Translations under genes and position numbers: made by a program
Part shown: piece after piece, positions 29,276 through 38,039 of the stretch
Position numbering within the stretch: the first letter of the stretch is position 1
Layout of the letters: each line of letters begins with the position of its first letter
Notes under the pieces: generated by a model
Databases searched by the model: none
Seen by the model: the letters and a program-made list of their open reading frames with translations, nothing else
What the model was told of the DNA's origin: nothing
DNA from: Agrobacterium larrymoorei
GTDB taxonomy: Bacteria > Pseudomonadota > Alphaproteobacteria > Rhizobiales > Rhizobiaceae
Length of the DNA: 64,000 nt
Direction of reading: 5' to 3'
Assembly (NCBI RefSeq): GCF_030819275.1
Contig: NZ_JAUTBL010000001.1
Span: forward strand, 1,552,501 to 1,616,500

Positions 29276-30517
29276 TCAAGTGGCGGGCGGCCGTCGTTTC
29301 TCGAGGATCATAAGCCCGCAGATGCCGGCAAATGCCATGGCAACACCGAGCCAAGCCGTGCCCGAATAACCGAAGAGATGCGCTCCCAAAGCGAAGACGA
29401 CCGCGGTTAATCCGTTTCCGAGGAAGGAATTGATGGGGTTGAACGAGGTCCCGAGACCTGGTCTTCCCGGGAAGAGATCCTGAAAATAGGTGAGCGGCAT
29501 GGAGAGCAGGGCGGCGGCGCCTGCTGCTGCGGGGACGGTCAGGGCGTAGAGCTGCCATGGAGCCGTAGCGAAAGTGAGCGCAGCCATGAAGGCGGCATAG
29601 AGCAACCCGCCGATCGCCAGAATGGCGAGAATGTCCAATCGTTTCAGCAGACCGGCCCAGATGAGCATGAAGGGTATCTCGAATAATGCGATCAGGCCCG
29701 CGACGATACCGACATCACCGGTTTCACCGCCAAGGTCGGCAATGAGGATCAATGGCCAGACGGTGCTCGCGAGCCTAATGGTGCCGGTTAGCAAGGCCAT
29801 GGAAACGGCGCGCGCCAGCATAAGCGGCGTTGCAAGCTCGCGAAGCGCAGAGAAAAACCCTGTCCGCGATGTTCCAGCAACGCGATCACGCGCGGGTCTC
29901 GCTGGCAGAAAAGCAGAGGAAACAGATATCAGAAGGGCACAAAGCGCCGCGATGCCCCAGGCGCCCATCATGCTTGCGGAACTGGCAAACGCAAAACCTA
30001 CGGCTGCCGGCATCACGACCCAGGCGGCGGATACGAAAGCCCGGACAGTGGCGTTGATCGCAGCACTGTCCCGGCTTGGCAGGCCAGCCGTTTCAGCGCG
30101 AACACTCACAAAAATCAGCGAGCTCACCGACTGGAAAAACGGAATGACGACCGCAGTTGCCACAATGAATACAGGGATCGATGGAAAAAGAAAAATTGCG
30201 CCGTAGCCAATGACGCCCATCAACGCCATCGCCATGATGATCCTGCGCCTGTCGCCTATCAGGTCGGAGAGAATCCCAAGCGAGACGCTGATGGTCACTG
30301 CAGCCAGCGATGTCACGAAGACCAGCACAGAATAGGCCTGGTCGCTCATCCCTAATTCTCGAATTGCGGTAATCGAGAGATAGGGCAATGTCGAGCCATA
30401 GGCGGACCCTTGAAGGAAAATCATCAGGGTGAGAAGCAGCAATTGCGGATGGGCGCGGATGTGGCGCAAGGAGTGGAGCACAGGATAATTCTCAAAGACC
30501 GCGCACTCGCCAATCAA
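29276..30517 (-). CDS. MFS exporter, SetA-like sugar efflux family
   Basis: 413 residues with about twelve membrane segments. The first segment reads FLQGSAYGSTLPYLSITA, and the loop between helices 2 and 3 is GILSDLIGDRRRII, a major-facilitator motif A variant. Overall it resembles the SET (sugar efflux) branch, whose members export sugars or sugar analogues. The C-terminus ends at EKRRPPAT. It stands alone with a palindrome upstream (30550-30575). Substrate assignment within MFS is weak. Confidence 0.75.
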   Translation of the reverse strand: MIGECAVFENYPVLHSLRHIRAHPQLLLLTLMIFLQGSAYGSTLPYLSITAIRELGMSDQAYSVLVFVTSLAAVTISVSLGILSDLIGDRRRIIMAMALMGVIGYGAIFLFPSIPVFIVATAVVIPFFQSVSSLIFVSVRAETAGLPSRDSAAINATVRAFVSAAWVVMPAAVGFAFASSASMMGAWGIAALCALLISVSSAFLPARPARDRVAGTSRTGFFSALRELATPLMLARAVSMALLTGTIRLASTVWPLILIADLGGETGDVGIVAGLIALFEIPFMLIWAGLLKRLDILAILAIGGLLYAAFMAALTFATAPWQLYALTVPAAAGAAALLSMPLTYFQDLFPGRPGLGTSFNPINSFLGNGLTAVVFALGAHLFGYSGTAWLGVAMAFAGICGLMILEKRRPPAT

Positions 30518-30979
30518 CGAAATCCACGGTGGGGAAGGACGTGTACGACGTTATCGACATTCCGGCGGCGATAACAAGCCAATTGAATTGATGGTCGAAA
30601 TTCTGAAAATTAGTTGAGCGTCCGCATTTGGGTCAGAGGGTAGTGTCTTCGCCTCTATCGCTGCGATTTTTGTGCGGGATTTAGTCGCAGCAGTCGGTCC
30701 AGCATCGGGCCAGAGTGTCCGATCGGTGAATTGCGCGCGTCAGAAGATGCTCCCGTGTAACTCAACTCCCGATTAGCACCGCATCGATATCATTGTCCGG
30801 CCATCATCGCGGGGTCAGGGGTCGTGTCTGCCAATGCTGGGACAGCGTGAGCATCACCCAGTCGATCTTGGCATCCCGAAGCGGCTTTGTTCCTTCTTCG
30901 GTGAAAGATATATTTAGGAACAGGCTCACCGCCATGTTGTTGGACCTTTGCAATAACAACGATGCTTGGAGGAAAGCAG
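30518..30979. other. Intergenic region with an inverted repeat
   Basis: About 460 bases between divergent genes. GTTATCG (30550-30556) and CGATAAC (30569-30575) form a perfect inverted repeat 33 bases before the MFS start and could be an operator. No gene is recognised. Confidence 0.4.
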
Positions 30980-31345
30980 ATGAAAAAGGTTCTGATTGGA
31001 AGGGTCTTCGCCCTGAGTTTTGCTTCTTTAGCTATAGCCCAGGGTGCCGGTGGCGGATCTGGTGGAAATGGCGGCGCAGGGTCTGGGGACGCTGGCGCTG
31101 GCTCTAATTCTGACGGGGGTACAGGCACAGGTGCGGGAACTGGCGGCCCCACAGGTTCTGGTACGTCTGGCTCGGGAAGCACCACAGCGCCCGGTACAAC
31201 GACACCCAGTTCAGGTGGCTCGGGCGGCACCAACTCTCAGACGCCGAATGGTGACACCAACAACACCAACTGCCCGCCTGGCACCACTGGCGGCCAAGGT
31301 TCGATGAGCGGCAACAAAAGTAGCACAAACTGCCCGGCCAACTAA
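30980..31345 (+). CDS. Secreted Gly/Ser/Thr-rich low-complexity protein
   Basis: 121-residue precursor. MKKVLIGRVFALSFASLAIA is a Sec signal peptide, probably cleaved near AQG. The rest is almost entirely Gly, Ser, Thr, Asn and Pro with repeats such as GTGAGTGG and SGGSGG. Two TNCP motifs near the C-terminus (NTNCPPG and STNCPAN) hold the only two Cys. GGAGGAA lies 5 bases before ATG 30980, which decides the start over 30962. No family is recognised; it may be an extracellular matrix or surface linker protein. Confidence 0.75.
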   Translation: MKKVLIGRVFALSFASLAIAQGAGGGSGGNGGAGSGDAGAGSNSDGGTGTGAGTGGPTGSGTSGSGSTTAPGTTTPSSGGSGGTNSQTPNGDTNNTNCPPGTTGGQGSMSGNKSSTNCPAN

Positions 31346-31564
31346 AACCTCGATTGGTCAAGACGAACAGGGCGCGCGGGCTATGCCTGCGTTCCCATTT
31401 CCCACGGCCTTATCTCGGATAGAGATACCGTGATTGTCGCCCCTTATGGCGCAGGACGGTCCAACATTGTGACCACACCTTGGCTAGCCGGCGTCTACGG
31501 GAGGCAGTCCGTCGATCCGTAACCTATGAACGTGCCCCTCGCAGGAAGATTTTCCAGCCATCGC

Positions 31565-31981
31565 TCAGCCGCGTTCCGCCTGTCTCATAGGCATTCGGTC
31601 TATGAGGTCGAACAGATCGACGTCCGGGACAATGGTTTCGCTACGCAACTTGATACCGCCGTCCTTTCCGACCAAGACGACCCGAAAGCTTCCTTGTTTG
31701 ACGTCGGCCTCGTTCCGCAGCCCTACCGCATCGGGCTCGGCTGCGTTTCCAAAAGCTGCGGTGGCTTCATCATCAACGACACGGATTACGACAAGGTCCC
31801 GCTCTTCCAGTTCCAAGCGTTGATCGGTAAGGGTCTCTATCTGTCGCTCTACTCTTGCGTCGCCTGCATCTCCGAAGACGATGACGACTCGCTTCTTCCA
31901 GGTCAATTCGGAGAGGCTGTTCATGGCGGATACCTGCGATGATATGAGGACGACTATGAGGGCAGCGAGCAATCTTGTCAT
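31565..31981 (-). CDS. Secreted DUF4174 domain protein
   Basis: 138 residues. Signal peptide MTRLLAALIVVLISSQVSA, then a thioredoxin-like-fold DUF4174 domain: ELTWKKRVVIVFGDAGDARV, LEERDLVVIRVVDDE and VVLVGKDGGIKLRSE. DUF4174 proteins are periplasmic and of unknown role. ATG 31981 has GGAGCC upstream and begins the signal peptide; the open frame continues to 32104 but adds nothing plausible. Confidence 0.8.
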   Translation of the reverse strand: MTRLLAALIVVLISSQVSAMNSLSELTWKKRVVIVFGDAGDARVERQIETLTDQRLELEERDLVVIRVVDDEATAAFGNAAEPDAVGLRNEADVKQGSFRVVLVGKDGGIKLRSETIVPDVDLFDLIDRMPMRQAERG

Positions 31982-32135
31982 TGCTGGGGCTCCATTGCTG
32001 TCTGCATAAACGTTACTGTTGTCAGATGGTTCGACAAGCCAGGTGATGTTCTGGCAGATGCGTGTCACCAATCGTAATTCCTGACGCTTGCTTCCAAGCA
32101 GCAAGATCAGATCGGTTTCGCATGGGAGAGCCTGG

Positions 32136-33410
32136 TCAACCCTCGTCGGCGGACGAGAAAGGTGGCATCATAAAGATGAAGCGCGTCTCTTCGCCGTTGG
32201 ATGTCGCTGACAGCGTCCCTCCATGGGCCTTTGCGATTTGAGAAGCTATATGCAATCCCAGTCCCAATCCCTTGTCATTTCGAGTGTCCCCACGAACGAA
32301 GGGCTCGAACAATCGCTCCATCCGGTCCGGCGGGATTTCTTTTCCTCGATTTGTCACTGACAATGTGAAGGTTCCGTCATCGGCAAGGACCGCATCGACG
32401 AAGATCGGGTGCTGCGCATCACCGTGACTGATGGCATTCCCGACGAGATTTGACACGAGTTGGCCAAGTCGCGCATGGTCGGCATTGACCGGACGCGGTA
32501 TCGATAACGTCGAAAGGATTTCCCGTCCGGGAGCGCTTGATCGCAGCTCCTCAACCACGTGTTCGATGACGGGACCCAGGGGCGCGTTCGCGTTTGTCGT
32601 CAGGTGAATGCCGCCGCCGAGCCGGCCACGAGCAAAATCCAGCACGTTGTCAATCAGTCCTGACATGCGTGACACGCTCCCGGCCATCAGCTGAAGAACC
32701 TGTTTGCCGCGATCGCTCGTCACTTCTGCGGCCAGAACTCGTCCTGCCGCTGAGATGGAAGCCAGCGGGTTGCGAAGGTCGTGGCCGAGGACTGCGACGA
32801 ATTGCTCGCGCAATTCTCCGGTCTCCTGTTCAGCAAGAAGAACGCGTTGCGCTTCGCGCTTTTTACCAACCGCTCGGCGGATGTTGGTGCGTAGCGACGC
32901 ATTTATGTTGGCCAACTCTTCCTTCGCGTTTTCAGCTGCCTGCCTGGCTTGCAGCAGGTCTCGTTCCAACTGGCGACGCTTCACTGAGCGAAAGACGGTC
33001 ACGAGCGTAACGCCTGAATCATCGCCGCCGAGTCTGCCCCTGGCGCTCACCGTGACTGGAAGCCGCTTGCCACTCTTCGTCTTCAGATCGAATGCGATTT
33101 CCTCGCAAAAACCCTGCAGCCGAAGGGTTGGCTCAAAATTCGTCTCGTAAAAGACGTTGCCCGCAACGGTCAGCAATACCGTCATTCGCTTGCCAAGTAG
33201 CTCTTCTTTCTCTTGGCCGATCCACTCCGCGAGCGTCTGGTTTATTCTCGCGATCACGCCTTTGGAGTTCAGCACGACATAGCCGCATGGCGCTCTTTCG
33301 AACAGAGCGTCGGGAGAATCCATGGCTGGGGCGGGAGGCAGCGATGCGTCGATTACACAAAACCCTTTATGGCGGATATCACGGTCTGAGGCGCACTCAA
33401 GTTTGGACAA
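32136..33410 (-). CDS. PAS sensor histidine kinase (RsbQ-linked type)
   Basis: Up to 424 residues, no membrane segments. PAS domain at about 35-145 (APCGYVVLNSKGVIARINQT), coiled coil, dimerisation domain with the phospho-accepting His210 (FVAVLGHDLRNPLASISAAG), N-box QLVSNLVGNAISHG, and ATP lid motifs FEPFVRG and KGLGLGLHIASQIA. All catalytic boxes look intact. It overlaps the upstream hydrolase gene by 58 bp, so the two are coupled. The pairing resembles the RsbQ hydrolase plus PAS-partner modules that sense energy stress. The start is uncertain (TTG 33410 or ATG 33323). Confidence 0.85.
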   Translation of the reverse strand: MSKLECASDRDIRHKGFCVIDASLPPAPAMDSPDALFERAPCGYVVLNSKGVIARINQTLAEWIGQEKEELLGKRMTVLLTVAGNVFYETNFEPTLRLQGFCEEIAFDLKTKSGKRLPVTVSARGRLGGDDSGVTLVTVFRSVKRRQLERDLLQARQAAENAKEELANINASLRTNIRRAVGKKREAQRVLLAEQETGELREQFVAVLGHDLRNPLASISAAGRVLAAEVTSDRGKQVLQLMAGSVSRMSGLIDNVLDFARGRLGGGIHLTTNANAPLGPVIEHVVEELRSSAPGREILSTLSIPRPVNADHARLGQLVSNLVGNAISHGDAQHPIFVDAVLADDGTFTLSVTNRGKEIPPDRMERLFEPFVRGDTRNDKGLGLGLHIASQIAKAHGGTLSATSNGEETRFIFMMPPFSSADEG

Positions 33411-34143
33411 TGCCCGGTCGCGTCAAGCATGACGAATTGCGCATGCGGGATCGCATCGGCAACATATCGCCCGACATTTTCCGAGGCGATGATGTCGTCA
33501 CGGCATTGCAAGACAAGCACTCGCGCCGTCACCTTGGGTAAATCTGCCCGATTGTCGGACGTAAACGTCACCCGGGCAAAGGTTCGCGCAATTTCAGGGT
33601 CCATCCGGCAGAAGCTGTCGGCGAGTTCGCTGGCAAGCTCCGGACGGCCGCTGTTACCCATGATCGCCGGAGCCATGGCATTGGACCAGGCGATATGATT
33701 TTCGGCAAGCGATGCCAGGAGTTCGTCGATGTCTTCCTGCTCGAAACCACCAATGTAGGGGCCATCGTTGATATAGCGCGGCGAGGGGCCAACCATCACG
33801 ACGTCCGAGAACATCTCCGGGGCTTTGATGGATGCCAACGCTCCCATCATGGCGCTTACGGAATGGCCAACGATGATGGCGTCCGTGAGACCGAGTTCAT
33901 GACCAATATCGACAATGTCGTCAGCATAGGCATCAAGGCTTGAATATCTATGGCGATCATAGGACGACACGTCGGAGTTTCCTGCGCCGACGTGGTCGAA
34001 CGTGACCACGTTGAAATGATCCTCAAAAGGCAGGCGCCACCATTCGCCACATATGCTGGTCGCACCCATACCCGTGCGCAAATATCATCGTGCGCTTGCC
34101 ACTGCCCGACTGCTTTACGTTATTCTTCAAAATAGCTGACAAA
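33353..34143 (-). pseudogene. RsbQ-like alpha/beta hydrolase, single-base frameshift
   Basis: The product would be about 263 residues. The start is probably TTG 34143 with GAGGA 7 bases upstream: LSAILKNNVKQSGSGKRTMI, then FAHGYGCDQHMWRMVAPAF and a stop. The next frame continues directly with FEDHFNVVTFDHVGAGNSDV. The join sits in a run of four T at 34050-34053 (plus strand AAAA); three T would restore the frame. Downstream the catalytic Ser (VGHSVSAMMG) and His (ATGHCPN) of RsbQ hydrolases are intact and show no further damage, so this is either a recent loss or a sequence error. It is the first gene of a coupled pair with the PAS kinase. Confidence 0.8.
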
Positions 34144-34542
34144 CGCGGTCCTCGATTGCTGACCGCGGTCAGTCTGCAAGAGGCGACGATCCGTTGGGTG
34201 CACAGCATCATACGACGCCGGAAGAAGCTTGTCGCTTAAATTCTCGACAACGGCGATAACTGCGTGTTTGCAGTAATGCAACACAGCCGATCTATAAGCT
34301 GCAGGATGGCGGGGGATGCATCTCGGGGTTTCGTAGAAAATGAATTCAATCAAAAGCGCGACGTTTCTTGCTCTCTTACTCACGAGCGCGCTTTAGATAT
34401 TTTAGAAGTTATTAAAATACAGTGCCATTATGCTTGAATTTTACACGCTGCTTCTCGTCATCGCCATGCGCGACGACGAACAGAATGGTGATGGCGTGGC
34501 CCTGGACACTTCTCGGACGGAAGATCACTGCCGGGCGATGTC
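34144..34542. other. Intergenic region
   Basis: About 400 bases between the hydrolase start and the end of betC. A minus-strand 87-codon frame (34120-34383) has no recognised features and overlaps the hydrolase start, so it is not called. The stretch near 34390-34440 is AT-rich. It probably contains the hydrolase-kinase promoter. Confidence 0.4.
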
Positions 34543-36057
34543 TCACTCTCCGCGTGGATAGCGCTGGTTCTCCTCTAGTACGTTGAGGTCCATGTGGTTG
34601 CGCATGTAGCGCTCAGACGCCTTTTGCAGCGGCTGATAATCCCACGGATAATAGGCGCCATTGCGCAGCGCTTTGTAGACAACCCAGCGCCGCGCCTGAC
34701 TTTCGCGGACCGCCGCGTCGAAAGCGTCGAGGTCCCAGCGTTTTTCAACCTCTGCGGAAAGCGCGGACAGGACGTCGCTGAAGGCTGGATCGTCGGCAAG
34801 ATTGGTGCGCTCTTCGGGATCTGCCTCAAGATCATAAAGCAGCGGGGGGTCGGCTTCGCAGACCGACAGCTTGTAGCGCCCGTCACGAAGAGCGACGAGC
34901 GGAGCGATCGAGCCCTCGGCCGCATATTCCATTGGCACCGGACCACGCGTGCCTGTTCCCGCGGCCAATGGGGAAAGGTCCTCGCCATCCGTCCAACGCT
35001 TCAAAGATGTAATGTCGAGCCCGGCCAATCCACAGAGCGTCGGCGTCACATCGAGCGTCGACACAGGTGCGTCGATAAGCGTCGGCGTCCAACCGGGCGC
35101 TGCGATCATCAGCGGAACACGCGCGGATCCCTCGAAGAAACACATCTTGAACCACAGTCCGCGCTCGCCCAACATATCGCCATGGTCGGACAAAAAGAGA
35201 ATGATGGTGTCCTCATCCATCCGGGTTGCCTTGAGGACTTCCAGTATCTCGCCGACCTTCTCGTCAATGTAGGAGATATTGGCGAAATATCCGCGTCGTG
35301 CGCGCCGGATTTGCTCGGGGGTGATGTCGAACGCCTTGTGATCACAGGCTTCCATCAGGCGTCTTGAATGCGGGTCCTGATGCTCAAAGGCGAGCGGTTC
35401 AGACTGCGGATCGAGTGCTGGGCAATCCTCGTAGAGGTCCCAGAACTTCCTTCGCGCCACATAGGGATCATGCGGATGGGTGAAACTGACAGTCAGGCAC
35501 CAGGGGCGTTCATCGAGGCGGCGTGACAGATCGTAGAGTTTGCGCGTGGCGTTGTAGGCGACCTCGTCGTCATATTCCATCTGGTTGGTGATCTCGGCAA
35601 TACCCGCGCCTGTGACCGAACCGAGATTGTGATACCACCAGTCGATACGCTCGCCGGGCTTGGTATAATCTGGCGTCCAGCCGAAATCCGCCGGATAGAT
35701 ATCCGTCGTCAGGCGTTCCTCAAAGCCGTGCAGCTGGTCAGGACCGACGAAGTGCATTTTTCCTGAAAGACCCGTGTAGTAGCCCGCCGCCCGCAGATGA
35801 TGCGCGTAGGTCGGGATGTCGGACGCAAACTCGGCGGCATTGTCATAGACCCTCGTTCGGCTGGGCAACTGGCCAGACATGAAGGACGCACGGGCGGGCG
35901 CGCAAAGCGGGCTTGCCGTGTAGGTGTTGGCAAAGCGGACGGAGCGCTCTGCCAATGCTTTGAGATGAGGCGCGTGAAGAAAATCCGCAGGTCCATCGGG
36001 AAAAAAAGTCCCGTTGAACTGGTCGGCCATCAGGATGAGAATATTGGGACGCGGCAT
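34543..36057 (-). CDS. betC: Choline-sulfatase
   Basis: 504-residue type I sulfatase that hydrolyses choline-O-sulfate to choline and sulfate in the cytoplasm. The formylglycine motif is SPLCAPARAS, with Cys52 the residue converted. Metal-binding NILILMADQ lies near the start and LFLSDHGDMLGERGLW in the middle. The C-terminal WDYQPLQKASERYMRNHMDL is the tail characteristic of choline sulfatases. It lies 16 bases after choX in the same direction, with a divergent LysR regulator beyond. It supplies sulfate and the osmoprotectant precursor choline. Confidence 0.93.
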   Translation of the reverse strand: MPRPNILILMADQFNGTFFPDGPADFLHAPHLKALAERSVRFANTYTASPLCAPARASFMSGQLPSRTRVYDNAAEFASDIPTYAHHLRAAGYYTGLSGKMHFVGPDQLHGFEERLTTDIYPADFGWTPDYTKPGERIDWWYHNLGSVTGAGIAEITNQMEYDDEVAYNATRKLYDLSRRLDERPWCLTVSFTHPHDPYVARRKFWDLYEDCPALDPQSEPLAFEHQDPHSRRLMEACDHKAFDITPEQIRRARRGYFANISYIDEKVGEILEVLKATRMDEDTIILFLSDHGDMLGERGLWFKMCFFEGSARVPLMIAAPGWTPTLIDAPVSTLDVTPTLCGLAGLDITSLKRWTDGEDLSPLAAGTGTRGPVPMEYAAEGSIAPLVALRDGRYKLSVCEADPPLLYDLEADPEERTNLADDPAFSDVLSALSAEVEKRWDLDAFDAAVRESQARRWVVYKALRNGAYYPWDYQPLQKASERYMRNHMDLNVLEENQRYPRGE

Positions 36058-36073
36058 TGACTATGTTCCGGGT

Positions 36074-37027
36074 TCACAGCCCAAGCTTGGTCTTGACGGC
36101 GTCTTCGCCGGGTTTGCCGTCCAAAGTCGTCACCCCTTGCAGCCAGCCATCCAGTGATTTCGAGTTTGTCTTCAGCCAAGCCGTGGCAGCCGCTTTGGCG
36201 TCTTCCCCATCAAGGATCGAGCCCATAAGACTGTTTTCCATGTCGATGTTAAATGTCAGGTTTCTGAACAGCTTCGCGGCATTCGGGCACTGTTGAGGCC
36301 AGCCGGTGCGCGCGAGTGTGTAGACTTCCGCACCACCGAAATTCGGACCGAAATAGGCGTCACCACCGGAAAGATAGGTGATGTCGATTTTCTTATTCAT
36401 CGGATGTGGAGCCCATGCGAGGAAGACGACAGCCTTCTTGTCACGACCTGCCCGCTCCACCTGCGCCAGCATGGCCTGCTCACCGGATTCCACAAGCTGC
36501 CAGCCTTTGAGACCGAAATCGTTGGCATCGATGATCTTCTGGATATTCTGGTTCGCAGGCGCCCCCGGCTCGATGCCGTAAATCTTGCTGTCGAATTCGC
36601 CTGCATGCTTGGCGAGATCGGCGAAGTCTTTTACGCCTTTCTCCGCCATATAGGCTGGTACCGCCAGCGTGAACTTGGCGCCCTCGAGATTCTTCGTCAT
36701 CACCTCGGCTGCCTTGGCGGTGTTCAGGTCATCGACGAAGGATTTCTGCGCGGGCATCCAGTTGCCGAGGAAGACGTCGATCTCGCCATTCTTCATCGCC
36801 TGGTAGCCGATGGGAACCGACAGGGTCTTCACGTCTGCCTCATAGCCAAGCGCATTAAGCAGAACGGAAGCGACGCCATTCGTCGCGGTAATGTCGGTCC
36901 AGCCCGGATCACTCAGCCGAACCGTCTTGCACGCCGCATCATCGGCCGCTTGCAGTGGAGTGGAGAAGGCTGCCACTGAGAAAAGCAGACCAGCGGCGAT
37001 GCGACGTATACGAGAATCGATCTTCAT
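36074..37027 (-). CDS. choX: Choline-binding periplasmic protein (ABC transporter)
   Basis: 317-residue precursor with a signal peptide (RRIAAGLLFSVAAFSTPLQA). The mature protein follows the OpuAC/ChoX pattern: VRLSDPGWTDITATNGVASV, VPIGYQAMKNGEIDVFLGNW, GIEPGAPANQNIQKII and FLAWAPHPMNKKIDI, whose aromatic residues form the choline-binding box. ATG 37027 has GGGGAA upstream. No permease (choW) or ATPase (choV) gene follows; betC does. It must use membrane subunits encoded elsewhere, or binds choline sulfate for them. Confidence 0.9.
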   Translation of the reverse strand: MKIDSRIRRIAAGLLFSVAAFSTPLQAADDAACKTVRLSDPGWTDITATNGVASVLLNALGYEADVKTLSVPIGYQAMKNGEIDVFLGNWMPAQKSFVDDLNTAKAAEVMTKNLEGAKFTLAVPAYMAEKGVKDFADLAKHAGEFDSKIYGIEPGAPANQNIQKIIDANDFGLKGWQLVESGEQAMLAQVERAGRDKKAVVFLAWAPHPMNKKIDITYLSGGDAYFGPNFGGAEVYTLARTGWPQQCPNAAKLFRNLTFNIDMENSLMGSILDGEDAKAAATAWLKTNSKSLDGWLQGVTTLDGKPGEDAVKTKLGL

Positions 37028-37121
37028 TGCGGTTCCCCTTTTATTAGCCTCACTTATTGAACGCAGCATTGTTTTTGGCTGTGAAGCGGGTATTTTTCGA
37101 TGGTTGGCATAAGGATTTTTA

Positions 37122-38018
37122 ATGTCAGAGCGACCGCTTGATCTTGGCTGGATGCGGATCTTCACCGAGGTAGCCCGTCGTGGCAGCCTGACGGCGGCTG
37201 CGGCATTTCTCAGACTGACCCAGCCCGCTGTCAGCTACCAGATCCGCAGGCTGGAGGATGAGCTTGGTGTTGCCCTGATCCGCCGCAAACATCGAGGGAT
37301 CGAACTGACAGCAGAAGGGCAGCGGTTGTTCGAGATTGCCTCGCGTAGTGTCGACGCCGTAGATCTTGTGACGCAACAGCTGCGTAGAACCGACGAGCGC
37401 CAGACCATCCGATTGCACACCGACTACGCCTTCTCGTCGCTGTGGCTGATCCCCCGCATGCATGGTTTTCGCGTGCTAAACCCCGACATGAACATCCAGA
37501 TCGTTGCGACTCAGGATCCGCTGGGTCAAGGCAAGCACGATAGCGATGTGATGATCATATTCGGGACAAAGCAGGACGCAGGTGAGGGGGCTGTCTTGCT
37601 GCTTTCTGAAAAGGTAACGCCAGTCTGCTCGCCTGCCATGCTTGCGAATAAATCTGCGCCTGCGGGCCATTCAGAGTTTTCTCGACGAAAGCTCATCCAT
37701 CTGGAAAACAATTCGCAGACGCATTGGTACGACTGGAACGACTATTTGACCCATTTCGGCGTCGAGCGAGAAGCCGAACACAGCGGCGGCGATATCAGTT
37801 TCAACAACTACGCGATGGTCGTACAGGCAAGCATCTGCGAACAGGGGTTCGCACTTGGCTGGGCCGGCCTGATCGATCCCCTGCTTGAGGCAGGTGTCTT
37901 GGTGACCGCGGGTCCGAGCCTTGATGCACCGGATCGCGGCTATTGGTTGATGCGCCCCAAGAGTAACGATGCAACGGTGGGTAAGTTGACGGGGTGGCTG
38001 ATCGACGAGCGGAGTTAA
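37122..38018 (+). CDS. LysR-family regulator of choline sulfate use
   Basis: 298 residues. N-terminal helix-turn-helix (FTEVARRGSLTAAAAFLRLT, QPAVSYQIRRLEDELGVALI) and effector domain (TIRLHTDYAFSSLWLIPRMH ... QASICEQGFALGWAGLIDPL). It is divergent from choX-betC across 94 bp, the arrangement seen for the choline-sulfate-utilisation LysR family, so it most likely activates that operon in response to choline or choline sulfate. Confidence 0.88.
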   Translation: MSERPLDLGWMRIFTEVARRGSLTAAAAFLRLTQPAVSYQIRRLEDELGVALIRRKHRGIELTAEGQRLFEIASRSVDAVDLVTQQLRRTDERQTIRLHTDYAFSSLWLIPRMHGFRVLNPDMNIQIVATQDPLGQGKHDSDVMIIFGTKQDAGEGAVLLLSEKVTPVCSPAMLANKSAPAGHSEFSRRKLIHLENNSQTHWYDWNDYLTHFGVEREAEHSGGDISFNNYAMVVQASICEQGFALGWAGLIDPLLEAGVLVTAGPSLDAPDRGYWLMRPKSNDATVGKLTGWLIDERS

Positions 38019-38039
38019 AATCCGTCGTCGCAGAAAGAC

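Noticed and set aside
30790..31233. Proline-rich minus-strand open frame of 147 codons
   Set aside because: Simply the complement of the Gly-rich secreted protein gene, which has a signal peptide and ribosome-binding site.
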